Positions 29,028-38,357 are shown, counted from the first letter of the stretch. The stretch: DNA of 64,000 bases from Streptomyces sp. AP-93 (GCF_022808175.1 NZ_JALGBX010000005.1:1-64000), one strand, 5' to 3'. Notes: a model not told the origin generated them from the sequence alone. Made by a program: numbers and translations.

Positions 29028-29633
29028 TCACACGACCGATGCCCGGAAAGGATCAGTGGGAATGATCTCCGCCTCGTCGAAGAGCTGCTCCAACGCCTCA
29101 TGACCCTGATGCCTGCGGAACTCGATTTCGGCAGCCGTCACGGGCAAGGTCCACAGGATGCGGGCGTGCCCCCCGGGCAGCGGGCAGTTTTCAAGGTCAG
29201 GTCCGTGGAGATACGGCAGGCTGATCAGCAGGTGGTCGCACTTCGAGCCCGGCACCCATGGTTCGCCGATCGGCATGCTGTGCTCCAGGTCGAGCTGATG
29301 CCCACCGCAGTGGTAGTACGTGATCATGGCCATGAGGTCGATGAACTGCTGGTCGCGGACGTGGGCGGTCATGACGAACTCAAGCGCATGACCGTCCTTC
29401 TCCATCGCGGCCCAGCACCCGGCGGTCACATAGGCCCAGCTATCGCTGCGCGGACCGGGGCCGACAACGAGAACCCGCAGGTCGGGCAGGACCTCGCGCC
29501 GTTCCGGCCCCAGGTCGCAGACAACGACCTCAACGGAATGCCCCTCGAAGAAAGCACGGACATGTGACTCAACGGCCTCCACGGCCAGCAGCCTCGCATC
29601 ACTCACCGCGCGATCATGCCAGACCCCAATCAA
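29028..29633 (-). CDS. Suppressor-of-fused (SUFU)-domain protein
   Basis: This 201-residue protein has the SUFU-like fold common in bacteria: WAYVTAGCWA, LEFVMTAHVRD, MITYYHCGGHQLDLEHSMPI, PGSKCDHLLISLPY and LPVTAAEIEFRRHQGHEALE. In bacteria such proteins are often immunity or polymorphic-toxin neighbours, or simply of unknown function. The start is a TTG (29631-29633); a GTG 27 bases downstream is an alternative, and neither has a strong ribosome site. No toxin gene is adjacent. It is surrounded by remnants and may itself be island cargo. Confidence 0.75.
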   Translation of the reverse strand: MIGVWHDRAVSDARLLAVEAVESHVRAFFEGHSVEVVVCDLGPERREVLPDLRVLVVGPGPRSDSWAYVTAGCWAAMEKDGHALEFVMTAHVRDQQFIDLMAMITYYHCGGHQLDLEHSMPIGEPWVPGSKCDHLLISLPYLHGPDLENCPLPGGHARILWTLPVTAAEIEFRRHQGHEALEQLFDEAEIIPTDPFRASVV

Positions 29634-29784
29634 CCGGCCCGACTTCTCACCCAGCGTCGTGGTCCGTAGGCCTCAGCCGCGGATACGCGACACCGCCTCA
29701 ACATGCGGGCCTACCAGTCCCAAGGTCGTAGACACCCGGTCAGACCTGTTAACCCCAGTAGCTCCGACTGGGGACTCCCTCAGC

Positions 29785-30351
29785 TCATCCGTAGTCGTAG
29801 CCCACCTCTGCCAAGTCCCGGTAGTTCGGGTACTGGTCTCGCAACGCCGCCATGTGATCCACCAGCTCGTCGGTGTACTCGAAGAACTCGCCGCAGCATC
29901 TCCGTGATGCTGGTCGCGGCGCCGGGGAGGGCTGTTCCCAGGTGAACTTCCGGGTGCTGACGTCCAGGGCTGCGATCTTCTGCGCGCTGCCGTCGGTGTT
30001 CTTGCTCGACCAGAACAGGCGGGTGCCGGAGGACGGCACGAACAGGTCGCCCTGAAGGTAGCGGGTCTCGGGGTCCGTGAGGATTGCTCCTGCCACCCCT
30101 TCTGCTCGGCCGGGTCCACGGCCCACACGAAGGGACGGCGGCGCTCACCCAGCCCTGCTTCGGTCGGGGGAGGGCGACGCCGCCGACCCGGTGACGTACA
30201 CCTGGCCGTCGAGCATGCCCGCCACTGCCATCCCGACCGTGGACTTGTACGGCAGCGGAAGGGTCCAGGCGGTGGCGCCGGCGTCTAGGCCGATGGCGCG
30301 CAGCGCCCGGACGAGCTCACCCGCCCCCGTGCGCATCGTGGCGTACGCCAT
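29785..30351 (-). pseudogene. PQQ-like beta-propeller gene, frameshifted
   Basis: Three frames together give propeller-type sequence: GATAWTLPLPYKSTVGMAVA and GMLDGQVYVTG, then VWAVDPAEQKGWQE, then YLQGDLFVPSSGTRLFWSS and KIAALDVSTRKFTWEQ. This resembles the PQQ-repeat domains of secreted proteins or kinase sensor domains. Frame changes fall near 30140 and 30085. The tail (EFFEYTDELVDHMAALRDQY, then a stop at 29785) does not look like propeller and may come from another gene. It is not functional as it stands. Confidence 0.55.
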
Positions 30352-30369
30352 GCCACCGCCGACGGCCGC

Positions 30370-30500
30370 GATGCGTCCCTCGTCGGCCCACGGGCGGAGC
30401 CCACGGACGCCTGGCAGCGGCAGAGCACCGGCGCCGGAGCGAAGGGCCCGCGCTCCTACGGCTGGGCCTGGATACAGACCGGAGCAAACTGCACCGAGGC
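30370..30500 (+). pseudogene. IS701-like transposase fragment
   Basis: The plus-strand frame reads AWQRQSTGAGAKGPRSYGWA, close to the WxRxSxGxGAKGxRxYDWA box of IS701-family transposases. No ends or remaining transposase were found. The rest of 30352-30709 holds only the upstream region of the GH26 gene. Confidence 0.5.
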
Positions 30501-30709
30501 GCCCCCTGCTCCGCGAGTGGGACGGACAGTCAGCCGGACCGGACCGGGCCGGGTCCCGGTGCGTAGGTGAGGTTCACCTGGTCGGGTCTAGCGGGGGCGG
30601 GTGGGTGCCGCGAATGGCCCAGCATCGGGACACCGGACAGGCCGCGCATCGGATGAGATGCCTAACGTCGCTTCCAGACACATCGGTGCGCGCAGCTTGT
30701 GGAGGTGTC

Positions 30710-31711
30710 ATGTCCCGTCGAGGCAGCTTGCTGGCGGGTGTGTGCGCGACTACGGTCGCCGTCGGCCTGCTCCTGACCGGGGGCGCCCCGGGCGCCCTGA
30801 CGCCGCCGCGGCAGGACTCCGGCACGAACGCCGGGAGCGAGGTCGCGGTGGGGGCCTACCTGCACTACGGATCGCCCGGCGTCGAGCGGATGCAGGAACT
30901 CTCGCGCTGGCTCGGGGGTACCGAGCTGCGCGCCGGGCACACCTATCTGCCGGGCGACACCTGGGCGAACATCGAGGGGGCACCCGATTCCCTGCGCACT
31001 TGGGCGCGGTGGCGCAACGCGAGAGCCGACCGGCTGTTCGTCCTGAACGTGCCCATGCAGGAGCGCAACGAGGCCGGCTTCCCCGACGCCCGGGTCGCCG
31101 AGCTGATCCGCACCGGTGCGCGGGGCACTCACGACCACCACTTCCGGCGGCTGGCCGAGCGCCTGGTCGACCTCGACGTGCCGGACACGGTGATCGTGCT
31201 CGGCTGGGAGATGAACGGCTTCGACTACACCCACCGGTGCCGGCCCGACCCCGAGAACTGGAAGACGTACTGGCGGCGCATCGTGACCGCCATGCGCTCC
31301 GTGAAGGGGCAGGATTTCCGTTTCGACTTCGCCCCCAACCGCGGCGGTGACGCGATCGCGTGGACCCGGTGCTACCCGGGTGATGACGTGGTCGATGTCG
31401 TCGGGATGGACTCGTACGACCAGGAACCCGGCCGGACCTTCGACGAGCAGGTCGCCCAGCCCTATGGACTGCAGCAGCAGGTCGATTTCGCCAGGGCCCA
31501 CGGCAAGGCCACCTCGTACCCCGAGTGGGGGCTGTTCCGGCACGGAGACAACCCCGAGTACGTGCGGCGCATGTTGGAATGGATCGAGGAACACAGGCCG
31601 CTCTACCACAGCATCACGGACTTCTGCCCGCACGGAGTGTGGCAGTGCGGGCAGAATCCGCGCTCCTCGCGGGTGTTCCGGGACTTCCTTTCCGGTGGCC
31701 ACCCCGGGTAG
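30710..31711 (+). CDS. Secreted GH26-like glycosidase (beta-mannanase type)
   Basis: This 333-residue protein starts at an ATG with GGAGGT three bases upstream. A signal peptide (core VCATTVAVGLLLTGG) is followed by a single (beta/alpha)8 domain. VIVLGWEMNG (E167, acid/base) and ATSYPEWGLF (E272, nucleophile) are the two glutamates expected in GH26. Asn-rich DFAPNRGG and VDVVGMDSYD also fit the family. The probable role is extracellular endo-mannan or related glycan hydrolysis. It stands alone, convergent with the adenylation-acyltransferase gene. Confidence 0.85.
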   Translation: MSRRGSLLAGVCATTVAVGLLLTGGAPGALTPPRQDSGTNAGSEVAVGAYLHYGSPGVERMQELSRWLGGTELRAGHTYLPGDTWANIEGAPDSLRTWARWRNARADRLFVLNVPMQERNEAGFPDARVAELIRTGARGTHDHHFRRLAERLVDLDVPDTVIVLGWEMNGFDYTHRCRPDPENWKTYWRRIVTAMRSVKGQDFRFDFAPNRGGDAIAWTRCYPGDDVVDVVGMDSYDQEPGRTFDEQVAQPYGLQQQVDFARAHGKATSYPEWGLFRHGDNPEYVRRMLEWIEEHRPLYHSITDFCPHGVWQCGQNPRSSRVFRDFLSGGHPG

Positions 31712-31781
31712 GACATCCCGCGGCAGATGGTCGAACCTGCGGGACGGGCAAGCCCGGGCCGTGGCGGCGCTTCCAGGCGAC

Positions 31782-34442
31782 TCAGGTTGCCTTCCTGCGT
31801 GCCGGCAGTCCTCTCATGAGGCGGGCGGCGCCGGCCGCGTAGACGATGCCGAAGAGGAGCGAGGCGAGGAAGGCCAAGTGCCGGGAGACCCCGTCGATGA
31901 GCGGGAAGATCTGCCAGTGGGTCAGGTAGATGTACAGGGAGCTGGTCGCGAGGAGGCCGGCGAGTTGGTTGAGGCGTTCGCGGCTGGGCAGGCTGGGCAC
32001 CCAGACCAGCAGCGCGAATCCGGCGAGGATGATCGCCTCGCGTCCCGGGTCGCCGGGGAAGAAGCCCGGCACGGTGGCCAGGGCGGCGGCGGTGACCAGC
32101 AGGCGCTGCCGCACGGTGGTGGCCTTCGCCGCCGCCCAGCCGAGCGTGAACAGCCAGAAGACCGTGATGGCGTCGGGGATCTGCTCGCGGTCCGGCAGGC
32201 CGACGAGGTCGTAGCGGGTCAGCAGTCCCAGACCGGCGAGTGCCAGGGGCAGGGCGTACGGGAACCGGCGCTCCGCCCGGTCCACCACGGGCAGGCCCAG
32301 GAGGCCGACGGCGGCGATCAGGATGTAGACGAGGGCCTCGATGAACCAGAAGTGCATGCCGGTCTTGAGGCCGTCGGGGCCCATGACGCTGTCGAGCAGG
32401 AAGAGATTGGCCAGCGTGTAGTCGTCGTTGAGGAGCAGGATCACGCCGATCCAGGCCATGCTCGGCAGCGCGACGCGGGCGAGGCTGGTCCAGCCCCGGC
32501 GTATGCGTACGCGCCGTTCGGCCGTGGTGAGGTGGAAGCGGGCGAAGTTGTATCCGGCGACCGCGAGGAGGATGTGCGCTCCGCCCTTGATGCCGAACAC
32601 CTGGATGTGCGAGCCGACGATGCAGAAGATCGCCAGGGCGCGGAGCGCGACGCTCGTCTCCAGGGTGCGCCTGCGGGAGGTTTCCGTGCGCGCGGGCGGC
32701 CTGAGGTCCCGGATCGGTGTCGTGTGCCAGCCGGCCGGCAGGTGACCGAGCCGCTCTTCGAGCTGGATCGACATCTCCACGTACGAGAGCGAGTCGCCGC
32801 CCAGGCTGACGAAGGAGCAGTCGTCGGTCACGTCCGAGCGGTCGAGGACCCGCGCGTAGAGCAGGCAGAGGCTTTCGGGGGCTCCGTCCGGTGTGGCCGT
32901 GAGGCCGGTGCCGGTGCCGGGGCCAGTGCCTGTGCCGGGCGCCTGACGGGTCAGTTCGCGCACCGCCTGGTAGTCGGGCTTGCCCGTGGCGAGGCGGGGG
33001 AGGTCGGTCAGGATCCGGACGTGGACGGCGCGGGCCGGCAGGCCGCAGTCGTCGGCCACGCGCCTGGCGATCCGGCGGGCATCCCGGTCGTGGCCGCCGA
33101 CGGCCGCGATGCGCAGTGCCTCGTCGTCGCCGGTGCACAGGGCGGTGACGCCGTGCCGGGCGAGCATCGCCTCCACCTGCGTGGGGTCGATGCGCAGGCC
33201 GAGGATCTTCACGAACCGGCTGCTCCGGCCGACGATCTCGTAGAGCCCGTCGGGCGAGCGGCGCGCGATGTCGCCGGTGCGGAGCTCGTGCACGGTACGG
33301 CCCAGCGCGAGGTCGTCGGGGGAAACGGCGTAGCCGAGCATGACGTTGGGGCCCGAGTAGACCAGTTCGCCGGTGTTCTCGTCGGAGCCGTCGGCGCCGT
33401 CGGAGCCGTCGGCGCCGTCGGAGCAGCCGGAGCGGCCGGAGCAGTCCGAGCAGTCGGAGCAGTCAGGGCCGTCCGGGTTGTCGGCGCCGTCGGGCAGCGG
33501 CTGAAGGCGGAAGGAGCCGCCGGGGATCGGGATTCCCGCCGCCTCGGGGTGGGTTTCCGCGAGGTGCGGCGGCAAGTAGGCCATGCGGGCCGTGGCCTCG
33601 GTCTGGCCGTACATCACGAAGAGCTGCCAGCCGGCGGCGCGGCCGAGTGCGGCGTACCGCCGGACCCGGTCGGGTGCCAGGCGGCCGCCGGCCTGGGTGA
33701 CGTAGCGCAGGTGGGGCAGTTCCATGGAGGCGAAGCCGACCCGGTCGAGCAGGTCGAAGGTGTACGGAACCCCGGCGAGGGACGTCCCCCGGGCGGCCTT
33801 GAACAGCTCCCAGAAGCAGGTGTCGGCGACCGACAGGTCGGTCAGGATCAGTCCGGCGCCGCGCAGGAGGTGGCTGTGCACGACGGACAGGCCGTAGCAG
33901 TAGTGCAGGGGCAGGGTGGTCGCGGCGCGGTCGGTGTCCCGGATGTCCAGGTACTGCGCGATGGACTCCGCGTTGGTCTGGAGGTTCGCGTGCGACAGCC
34001 GGACGAGCTTCGGCGATCCGGTCGAGCCCGAGGTGCTGAGCAGCAGGGCGAGGTCGGGGTGCAGCTCGTGCGCCGAGACCTCGCGCCGCTCGTCGAGCAG
34101 CATGTCCCCGCCCGCGGGGCGGGCCACGACGTCCGGGTCGTACGCGTCGATCAGGGACTGGACGGCTTCGGGGTGGTCGCCCGGCACCAGGAGGACGGGG
34201 TGCCCGGCCGCGAGGGCGGCGAGGTGGACGACGAGGGCATCGACGGTGTTGGAACCGACCAGCAGGATCAGACGCCGTTCCCCGCCGAGGCGGTGGGCCG
34301 CCCTGTCCACGCGCGCGGCCAACTCGGCATAGCTGACCGGGCCGTCGGCCGTGATGACGGCGGTCCGGTCGCCGTGCGCGGCGAGGCCGAGGGCGAACGG
34401 GACCGACGCGGTGCCTGGGAGTAGGTCGGAAAGGACTGTCAC
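31782..34442 (-). CDS. Fused adenylation - carrier - membrane acyltransferase protein
   Basis: This 886-residue protein has three parts. Residues 1-500 are an AMP-forming adenylation domain: STSGSTGSPKLVRLSH at 136-151, YGQTEATA at 278-285, GRSSRFVKILGLRI near 405-418, and K488 in ATGKPDY. Residues 515-585 are a carrier protein with GGDSL (Ser551 for phosphopantetheine). Residues about 595-875 are an acyltransferase-3/OafA-like membrane domain with about ten hydrophobic helices. It should activate an acid, load it on the carrier and transfer it across or at the membrane. A low-complexity Ser/Asp/Gly insert occupies 321-356. The GTG start is ten bases from an iron box, so iron repression is expected. 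A siderophore-related role is inferred from context. Confidence 0.85.
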   Translation of the reverse strand: MTVLSDLLPGTASVPFALGLAAHGDRTAVITADGPVSYAELAARVDRAAHRLGGERRLILLVGSNTVDALVVHLAALAAGHPVLLVPGDHPEAVQSLIDAYDPDVVARPAGGDMLLDERREVSAHELHPDLALLLSTSGSTGSPKLVRLSHANLQTNAESIAQYLDIRDTDRAATTLPLHYCYGLSVVHSHLLRGAGLILTDLSVADTCFWELFKAARGTSLAGVPYTFDLLDRVGFASMELPHLRYVTQAGGRLAPDRVRRYAALGRAAGWQLFVMYGQTEATARMAYLPPHLAETHPEAAGIPIPGGSFRLQPLPDGADNPDGPDCSDCSDCSGRSGCSDGADGSDGADGSDENTGELVYSGPNVMLGYAVSPDDLALGRTVHELRTGDIARRSPDGLYEIVGRSSRFVKILGLRIDPTQVEAMLARHGVTALCTGDDEALRIAAVGGHDRDARRIARRVADDCGLPARAVHVRILTDLPRLATGKPDYQAVRELTRQAPGTGTGPGTGTGLTATPDGAPESLCLLYARVLDRSDVTDDCSFVSLGGDSLSYVEMSIQLEERLGHLPAGWHTTPIRDLRPPARTETSRRRTLETSVALRALAIFCIVGSHIQVFGIKGGAHILLAVAGYNFARFHLTTAERRVRIRRGWTSLARVALPSMAWIGVILLLNDDYTLANLFLLDSVMGPDGLKTGMHFWFIEALVYILIAAVGLLGLPVVDRAERRFPYALPLALAGLGLLTRYDLVGLPDREQIPDAITVFWLFTLGWAAAKATTVRQRLLVTAAALATVPGFFPGDPGREAIILAGFALLVWVPSLPSRERLNQLAGLLATSSLYIYLTHWQIFPLIDGVSRHLAFLASLLFGIVYAAGAARLMRGLPARRKAT
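33375..33482 (-). repeat. Low-complexity tandem repeat inside the adenylation domain
   Basis: Short repeats (GTCGGAGCCGTCGGCGCC and GCAGTCGGA-type units) encode a Cys/Ser/Asp/Gly stretch (CSDCSDCSG, then DGADGSDGADGSD). It lies in a surface loop between adenylation motifs A5 and A7. Confidence 0.7.
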
Positions 34443-34451
34443 GGGCGCATC

Positions 34452-34470
34452 TTAGGAAAGCCTTACCTCG
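34452..34470 (-). promoter_or_regulatory. Iron box (IdeR/DmdR1-like) before the acyltransferase fusion
   Basis: TTAGGAAAGCCTTACCTCG resembles the actinobacterial iron box (TTAGGTTAGGCTAACCTAA) with mismatches. It lies ten bases upstream of the GTG start, a position that would block transcription or initiation when iron is sufficient. Confidence 0.6.
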
Positions 34471-34583
34471 CCCGATAGTCACAGGAAAGTCACAGATGAT
34501 TCATGGAAGATCCATAGGAAAATAAACGGTAGGGTCGGCTCCGCCGATGAGTGGTCACGGTCGAATTGTTGTGTGCGTCACTC

Positions 34584-34613
34584 TTGACCTTTAGGTTAGC
34601 TTTACCTTACTTA
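34584..34613 (+). promoter_or_regulatory. Promoter with embedded iron box for the Fe ABC transporter
   Basis: TTGACC (34584-34589) and TACTTA (34608-34613) are spaced 18 bases apart. Between and over them lies TTAGGTTAGCTTTACCTTA (34591-34609), a close match to the IdeR/DmdR1 operator. The transporter start is at 34657. Confidence 0.75.
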
Positions 34614-34656
34614 TGGGGTGCTACCGGTTTCCCCTGCCCTTGTAGGAAGGCTTTCC

Positions 34657-35682
34657 ATGCGACGCCCCTTGGTCCGACGCTTGACCGCGCTCTTCGCGGC
34701 GGCACTTCTCCTCCCCGCCGTCGCGGCCTGCGGCGTAGACGAGGACGACGCGGGGCTCGTGATCTACTCGGGCCGCAACGAGAAGCTGGTCAAGCCGCTC
34801 CTCGACGAGCTGGAGAAGGCCGTCGGAACCACGGTCGCCGTCCGCTACGGCGAGAGCGCCGAACTCGCCGCGCAGATCCAGGAAGAGGAAGAGGGCGGCA
34901 AGACCAAGGCCGGGCTGTTCTTCTCCCAGGATGCGGGCGCCCTCGGGGCCCTGTCCACCAAGGGCCTGCTGGAGAAGCTTCCGCAGACCTCCCTCGACAA
35001 GGTGGACCCCGGCTTCCGCGGCGGTTCCGGCGACTGGGTGGGCACGTCCGGCCGGGTCCGCGTCCTCGCCTACAACCCCGGACAGGTGTCCAAGGTCCCC
35101 GACACCGTCCACGATCTCGTCAAGCCGGAGTGGAAGGGGAAGGTCGGCTACGTTCCGACCAACGCCTCCTTCCAGGCGTTCGTCACCGGCATGCGCGTCC
35201 TGGAGGGCGACGACGCCACCCGCACCTGGCTGAAGGGCCTGAAGGCCAACGAGCCGAAGGTGTACGACAACAACCTCAAGGTGCTGGAGGCGGTCGGCAA
35301 GGGCGAGGTCTCGCTCGGACTGGTCAACCACTACTACTGGTACGAGCAGGTCGCCGAGAAGGGCGAGAGCAAGGTCAAGGCGAAGATCCACTTCCTTCCC
35401 GCCGGTGACCCGGGCGGCCTCGTCAACACCGCCGGCGTCGGCATCGTCAAGGGAACCGACCAGGCTCCGGTCGCCCAGAAGGCCGTCGACTTCCTGCTCT
35501 CGGAGAAGGCGCAGAAGTACTTCGCCGAGGACACCAAGGAGTACCCGCTCGCCTCCGGCGTGACCAGCACGGTCAAGGGCCTTCCGCCGCTGGCCTCCCT
35601 GGACGCCCCGAAGATCGACCTCGGGAAGCTGGAATCGCTTCAGGAGACCCTGAAGATGCTCCAGGAAGCCGGGATGGTCTGA
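34657..35682 (+). CDS. Iron(III) ABC transporter substrate-binding lipoprotein
   Basis: This 341-residue protein has a lipoprotein signal ending LPAVAAC, so it is anchored outside the membrane. The mature part is a type II periplasmic-binding fold of the FbpA/FutA kind: LVIYSGRNEKLVKPLLDE, VAVRYGESAELAAQI, VNHYYWYE (tyrosines typical of ferric ligands) and NTAGVGIVKG. It hands ferric iron to the permease encoded next. AGGAAGG precedes the ATG. A promoter with an overlapping iron box lies just upstream, so it should be induced by iron starvation. It forms an operon with the two genes that follow. Confidence 0.92.
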   Translation: MRRPLVRRLTALFAAALLLPAVAACGVDEDDAGLVIYSGRNEKLVKPLLDELEKAVGTTVAVRYGESAELAAQIQEEEEGGKTKAGLFFSQDAGALGALSTKGLLEKLPQTSLDKVDPGFRGGSGDWVGTSGRVRVLAYNPGQVSKVPDTVHDLVKPEWKGKVGYVPTNASFQAFVTGMRVLEGDDATRTWLKGLKANEPKVYDNNLKVLEAVGKGEVSLGLVNHYYWYEQVAEKGESKVKAKIHFLPAGDPGGLVNTAGVGIVKGTDQAPVAQKAVDFLLSEKAQKYFAEDTKEYPLASGVTSTVKGLPPLASLDAPKIDLGKLESLQETLKMLQEAGMV

Positions 35683-35688
35683 CCCCTC

Positions 35689-37284
35689 ATGCACTCCACG
35701 GATCCCGTCACGCCGACGGATCCCGTCACTGCCCACCGCCCGGACGGCGCCACCGCGCCGACCGGGCGGTGGCGTGCCGGACACCGGCCACCCGCCGTCC
35801 TGCTCGTCCCCGCGGCCGTCGCCGCGGTGTTCGCCCTGCTGCCGCTCGGCTACCTAGCGGTCCGCTCCCTGGAGCGCGGCCCGGCCTTCGCCTGGGACGT
35901 CATCGCCGACGAGCGCACCGCCCACCTCCTCGGCCGCAGCCTCGGACTGGCCGCCGTGGTCGTCTCGGCCTGCCTCGTCCTGGGCGTCTCCCTGGCGTGG
36001 CTGACCGTACGGACCGACCTGCCCGGAGCCCGTGCCTGGTCGGTGCTGGTGACCCTGCCGCTGGCCGTACCGAGCTACGTCGCCGCCTTCGCCTGGCTGT
36101 CCGCCTTCCCGGGCCTGGCCGGCTTCACCGGGTCGGCCCTCGCCCTGACCCTGGTGAGCTTCCCGTACGTCTACCTGCCCGTCACCGCCGCACTGCGCGG
36201 CACCGACCCGGCGCAGGAGGAGGTCGCCCGCTCCCTGGGCCACGGACCGCTGAAGACCTTCCTGCGGGTGACCCTGCCGCAGCTGCGGCCCGCGGCCGCC
36301 GGCGGGGCGGTACTCGTCGCGCTGTACGTCTTCTCCGACTTCGGCGCCGTATCGCTGATGCGGTACGACACCTTCACCCGCGGCATCTACACCTCCTACC
36401 GGGCCAGCTTCGACCGCACCCCGGCCGCCGCCCTCAGCATCGTCCTCGTGGTGATGACGATCGCCCTGGTCGCCGCCGAAGCACGGACCCGCGGCCGGGC
36501 CGGCCACGCCCGAACGGGCGGCGGAACCGCGCGCCCCGCCGTTCCCGCGGTGCTGGGCCGCTGGCGGCTGCCCGCGCTGGCCTGGTGCTCGGCGGTCACC
36601 GGCGTCGCCGTCCTCACCCCGCTGGCCACCCTCGGCTACTGGCTGGCCGTCGGGAATTCCGCGACCTGGGACCCGGCAACCCTCTTCGACACGGCCGCCA
36701 CCACCCTCGGGGTCGCCGCCGCGGGAGCCGCCCTCACCACCCTGCTCGCCCTGCCGGTCGGCGTCATCGCGGCCCGCCACCGCGGCCGGACGGCCCGGCT
36801 GCTGGAGCAGTCGGCGTACGCCGGACACGCGCTCCCCGGCATCACCGTCGCGCTGTCCCTGGTCTTCTTCGCGGTCCGCTACGCCGAGCCGATCTACCAG
36901 GAACTCCCGCTGCTGGTCTGCGCGTACGCCGTGCTCTTCCTGCCCGTCGCCGTCGCCGGGACCCGCGCCGCCGTGCTCCAGTCCCCGCCCGTCCTGGAGG
37001 ACGTCGCACGGTCCCTCGGCCGCTCCCCGCTGCGCGTGCTGCGCGAGGTGACCGTGCCGCTGGCCGCACCCGGCGTCGCCGCCGGAGCCGCGCTCACCTT
37101 CGTCGTGTGCATGAAGGAACTCCCCGCCACCCTCCTGCTGCGCCCCACGGGAATGGACACCCTGGCCACCCGCCTGTGGACGGAAACCGGCACCGGATCC
37201 TTCGCCGCCGCCGCGCCCTACGCCGCGGCGCTGATCCTGCTGGCCGCCATCCCGTCCTACCTCCTCGGAAGGCACCGCACATGA
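35689..37284 (+). CDS. Iron ABC transporter permease (FbpB-like, fused)
   Basis: This 531-residue protein has about twelve transmembrane segments in two homologous halves, as in FbpB/AfuB permeases. Each half carries an ATPase-contact EAA-type loop: EEVARSLGHGPLKTFLRVTL in the first and EDVARSLGRSPLRVLREVTV in the second. It forms the membrane channel of the iron importer. The ATG is six bases after the binding-protein stop. Its own stop overlaps the ATPase start (ATGA), so all three genes are one transcript. Confidence 0.93.
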   Translation: MHSTDPVTPTDPVTAHRPDGATAPTGRWRAGHRPPAVLLVPAAVAAVFALLPLGYLAVRSLERGPAFAWDVIADERTAHLLGRSLGLAAVVVSACLVLGVSLAWLTVRTDLPGARAWSVLVTLPLAVPSYVAAFAWLSAFPGLAGFTGSALALTLVSFPYVYLPVTAALRGTDPAQEEVARSLGHGPLKTFLRVTLPQLRPAAAGGAVLVALYVFSDFGAVSLMRYDTFTRGIYTSYRASFDRTPAAALSIVLVVMTIALVAAEARTRGRAGHARTGGGTARPAVPAVLGRWRLPALAWCSAVTGVAVLTPLATLGYWLAVGNSATWDPATLFDTAATTLGVAAAGAALTTLLALPVGVIAARHRGRTARLLEQSAYAGHALPGITVALSLVFFAVRYAEPIYQELPLLVCAYAVLFLPVAVAGTRAAVLQSPPVLEDVARSLGRSPLRVLREVTVPLAAPGVAAGAALTFVVCMKELPATLLLRPTGMDTLATRLWTETGTGSFAAAAPYAAALILLAAIPSYLLGRHRT

Positions 37285-38357
37285 CCGACCTGCAGATCGC
37301 CGGACTGGCCAAGGCGTACGGCCCCGGTGCGGCGCCGGTCCTCGACGGCCTCGACCTCGCCGTCCCCGGAGGCGCGCTGACCGCCGTCCTCGGCCCCTCC
37401 GGCTGCGGCAAGACCACGCTGCTGCGCATCATCGCGGGCTTCCTGCGCGCCGACGCGGGCACCGTCACCCTCGACGGACGTACCCTGACCGGCCCCGGAG
37501 TCCACCTTCCGCCCGAACGCCGCCGCATCGGCATCGTGCCCCAAGAGGGCGCGCTCTTCCCGCACTTGAGCGTGGCCCGCAATGTCGCCTTCGGCCTGAC
37601 CGGCCTCGACCGGGCCGCCCGGATGCGGCGTACGCAGGAGATGCTCGAACTCGTCGGTCTGGCCGGCTACGGCGAGCGCATGCCGCACGAGCTGTCCGGC
37701 GGCCAGCAGCAGCGCATCGCGCTGGCCCGGGCCCTGGCACCGCAGCCCGCCCTGGTCCTCCTGGACGAGCCGTTCAACGCCCTCGACGCCGCGCTGCGCA
37801 CCGGCGTACGGGCCGACGTGCGCGCAGCGCTTCACGCCACCGGCGCCACCGCGCTGCTGGTCACCCACGACCAGCAGGAAGCCCTCTCCACGGCCGACCT
37901 CGTCGCCGTCGTCCGGGACGGCCGCGTCGCCCAGTGCGCCACTCCGCACGAGGTGTACAGCCGTCCTGCCGACCCCTGGGTCGCCGCCTTCGTCGGTGAC
38001 GCGGTGCTCGTCTCCGCCACCGCGGACCGGGACGCCGCGGCCACCGCGCTCGGCCGTATCCCCCTGACGGACCCGCCCGGCCGGCTCCGCGAGGGCGTCG
38101 TGCTGCTGCGCCCGGAGCAGCTCCGGCTGACCGACCCGGATGCGGCCCGGGCCGGCGGTACGGTGACCGACGTCCGCTTCTACGGCCACGACGCCATGGT
38201 CACCGTCGCCGTCGACGGCATCGACGAGCCGGTCGACGTCCGGGTCCCCAGCCCGACCGCGGCCCGGCCCGGGGAGCGCACGGGCATCGAGGTGACGGGG
38301 GAGGCGACCCTGCACCCCGCACAGGACGGCGAGCTGAATCGTGGCCCATCCCGCTGA
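37281..38357 (+). CDS. Iron ABC transporter ATP-binding protein (FbpC-like)
   Basis: This 358-residue ATPase has Walker A GPSGCGKTT, the Q-loop PQEGALFPHL, the signature ELSGGQQQRIALARA, Walker B LVLLDEPFNALD and the switch LVTHD. A C-terminal TOBE-like regulatory domain (about 240-355) contains VRFYGHDAMVTV. It energises the permease encoded directly upstream, with which it overlaps by four bases. Length and motifs are complete. The operon ends here; 225 bases of regulatory sequence follow before the next gene. Confidence 0.94.
   Translation: MTDLQIAGLAKAYGPGAAPVLDGLDLAVPGGALTAVLGPSGCGKTTLLRIIAGFLRADAGTVTLDGRTLTGPGVHLPPERRRIGIVPQEGALFPHLSVARNVAFGLTGLDRAARMRRTQEMLELVGLAGYGERMPHELSGGQQQRIALARALAPQPALVLLDEPFNALDAALRTGVRADVRAALHATGATALLVTHDQQEALSTADLVAVVRDGRVAQCATPHEVYSRPADPWVAAFVGDAVLVSATADRDAAATALGRIPLTDPPGRLREGVVLLRPEQLRLTDPDAARAGGTVTDVRFYGHDAMVTVAVDGIDEPVDVRVPSPTAARPGERTGIEVTGEATLHPAQDGELNRGPSR

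Noticed and set aside
31347..34424. 1025-residue plus-strand open frame
   Set aside because: It is antisense to the adenylation-acyltransferase gene and contains repeated VGAVGAVGA stretches that arise from the low-complexity region.
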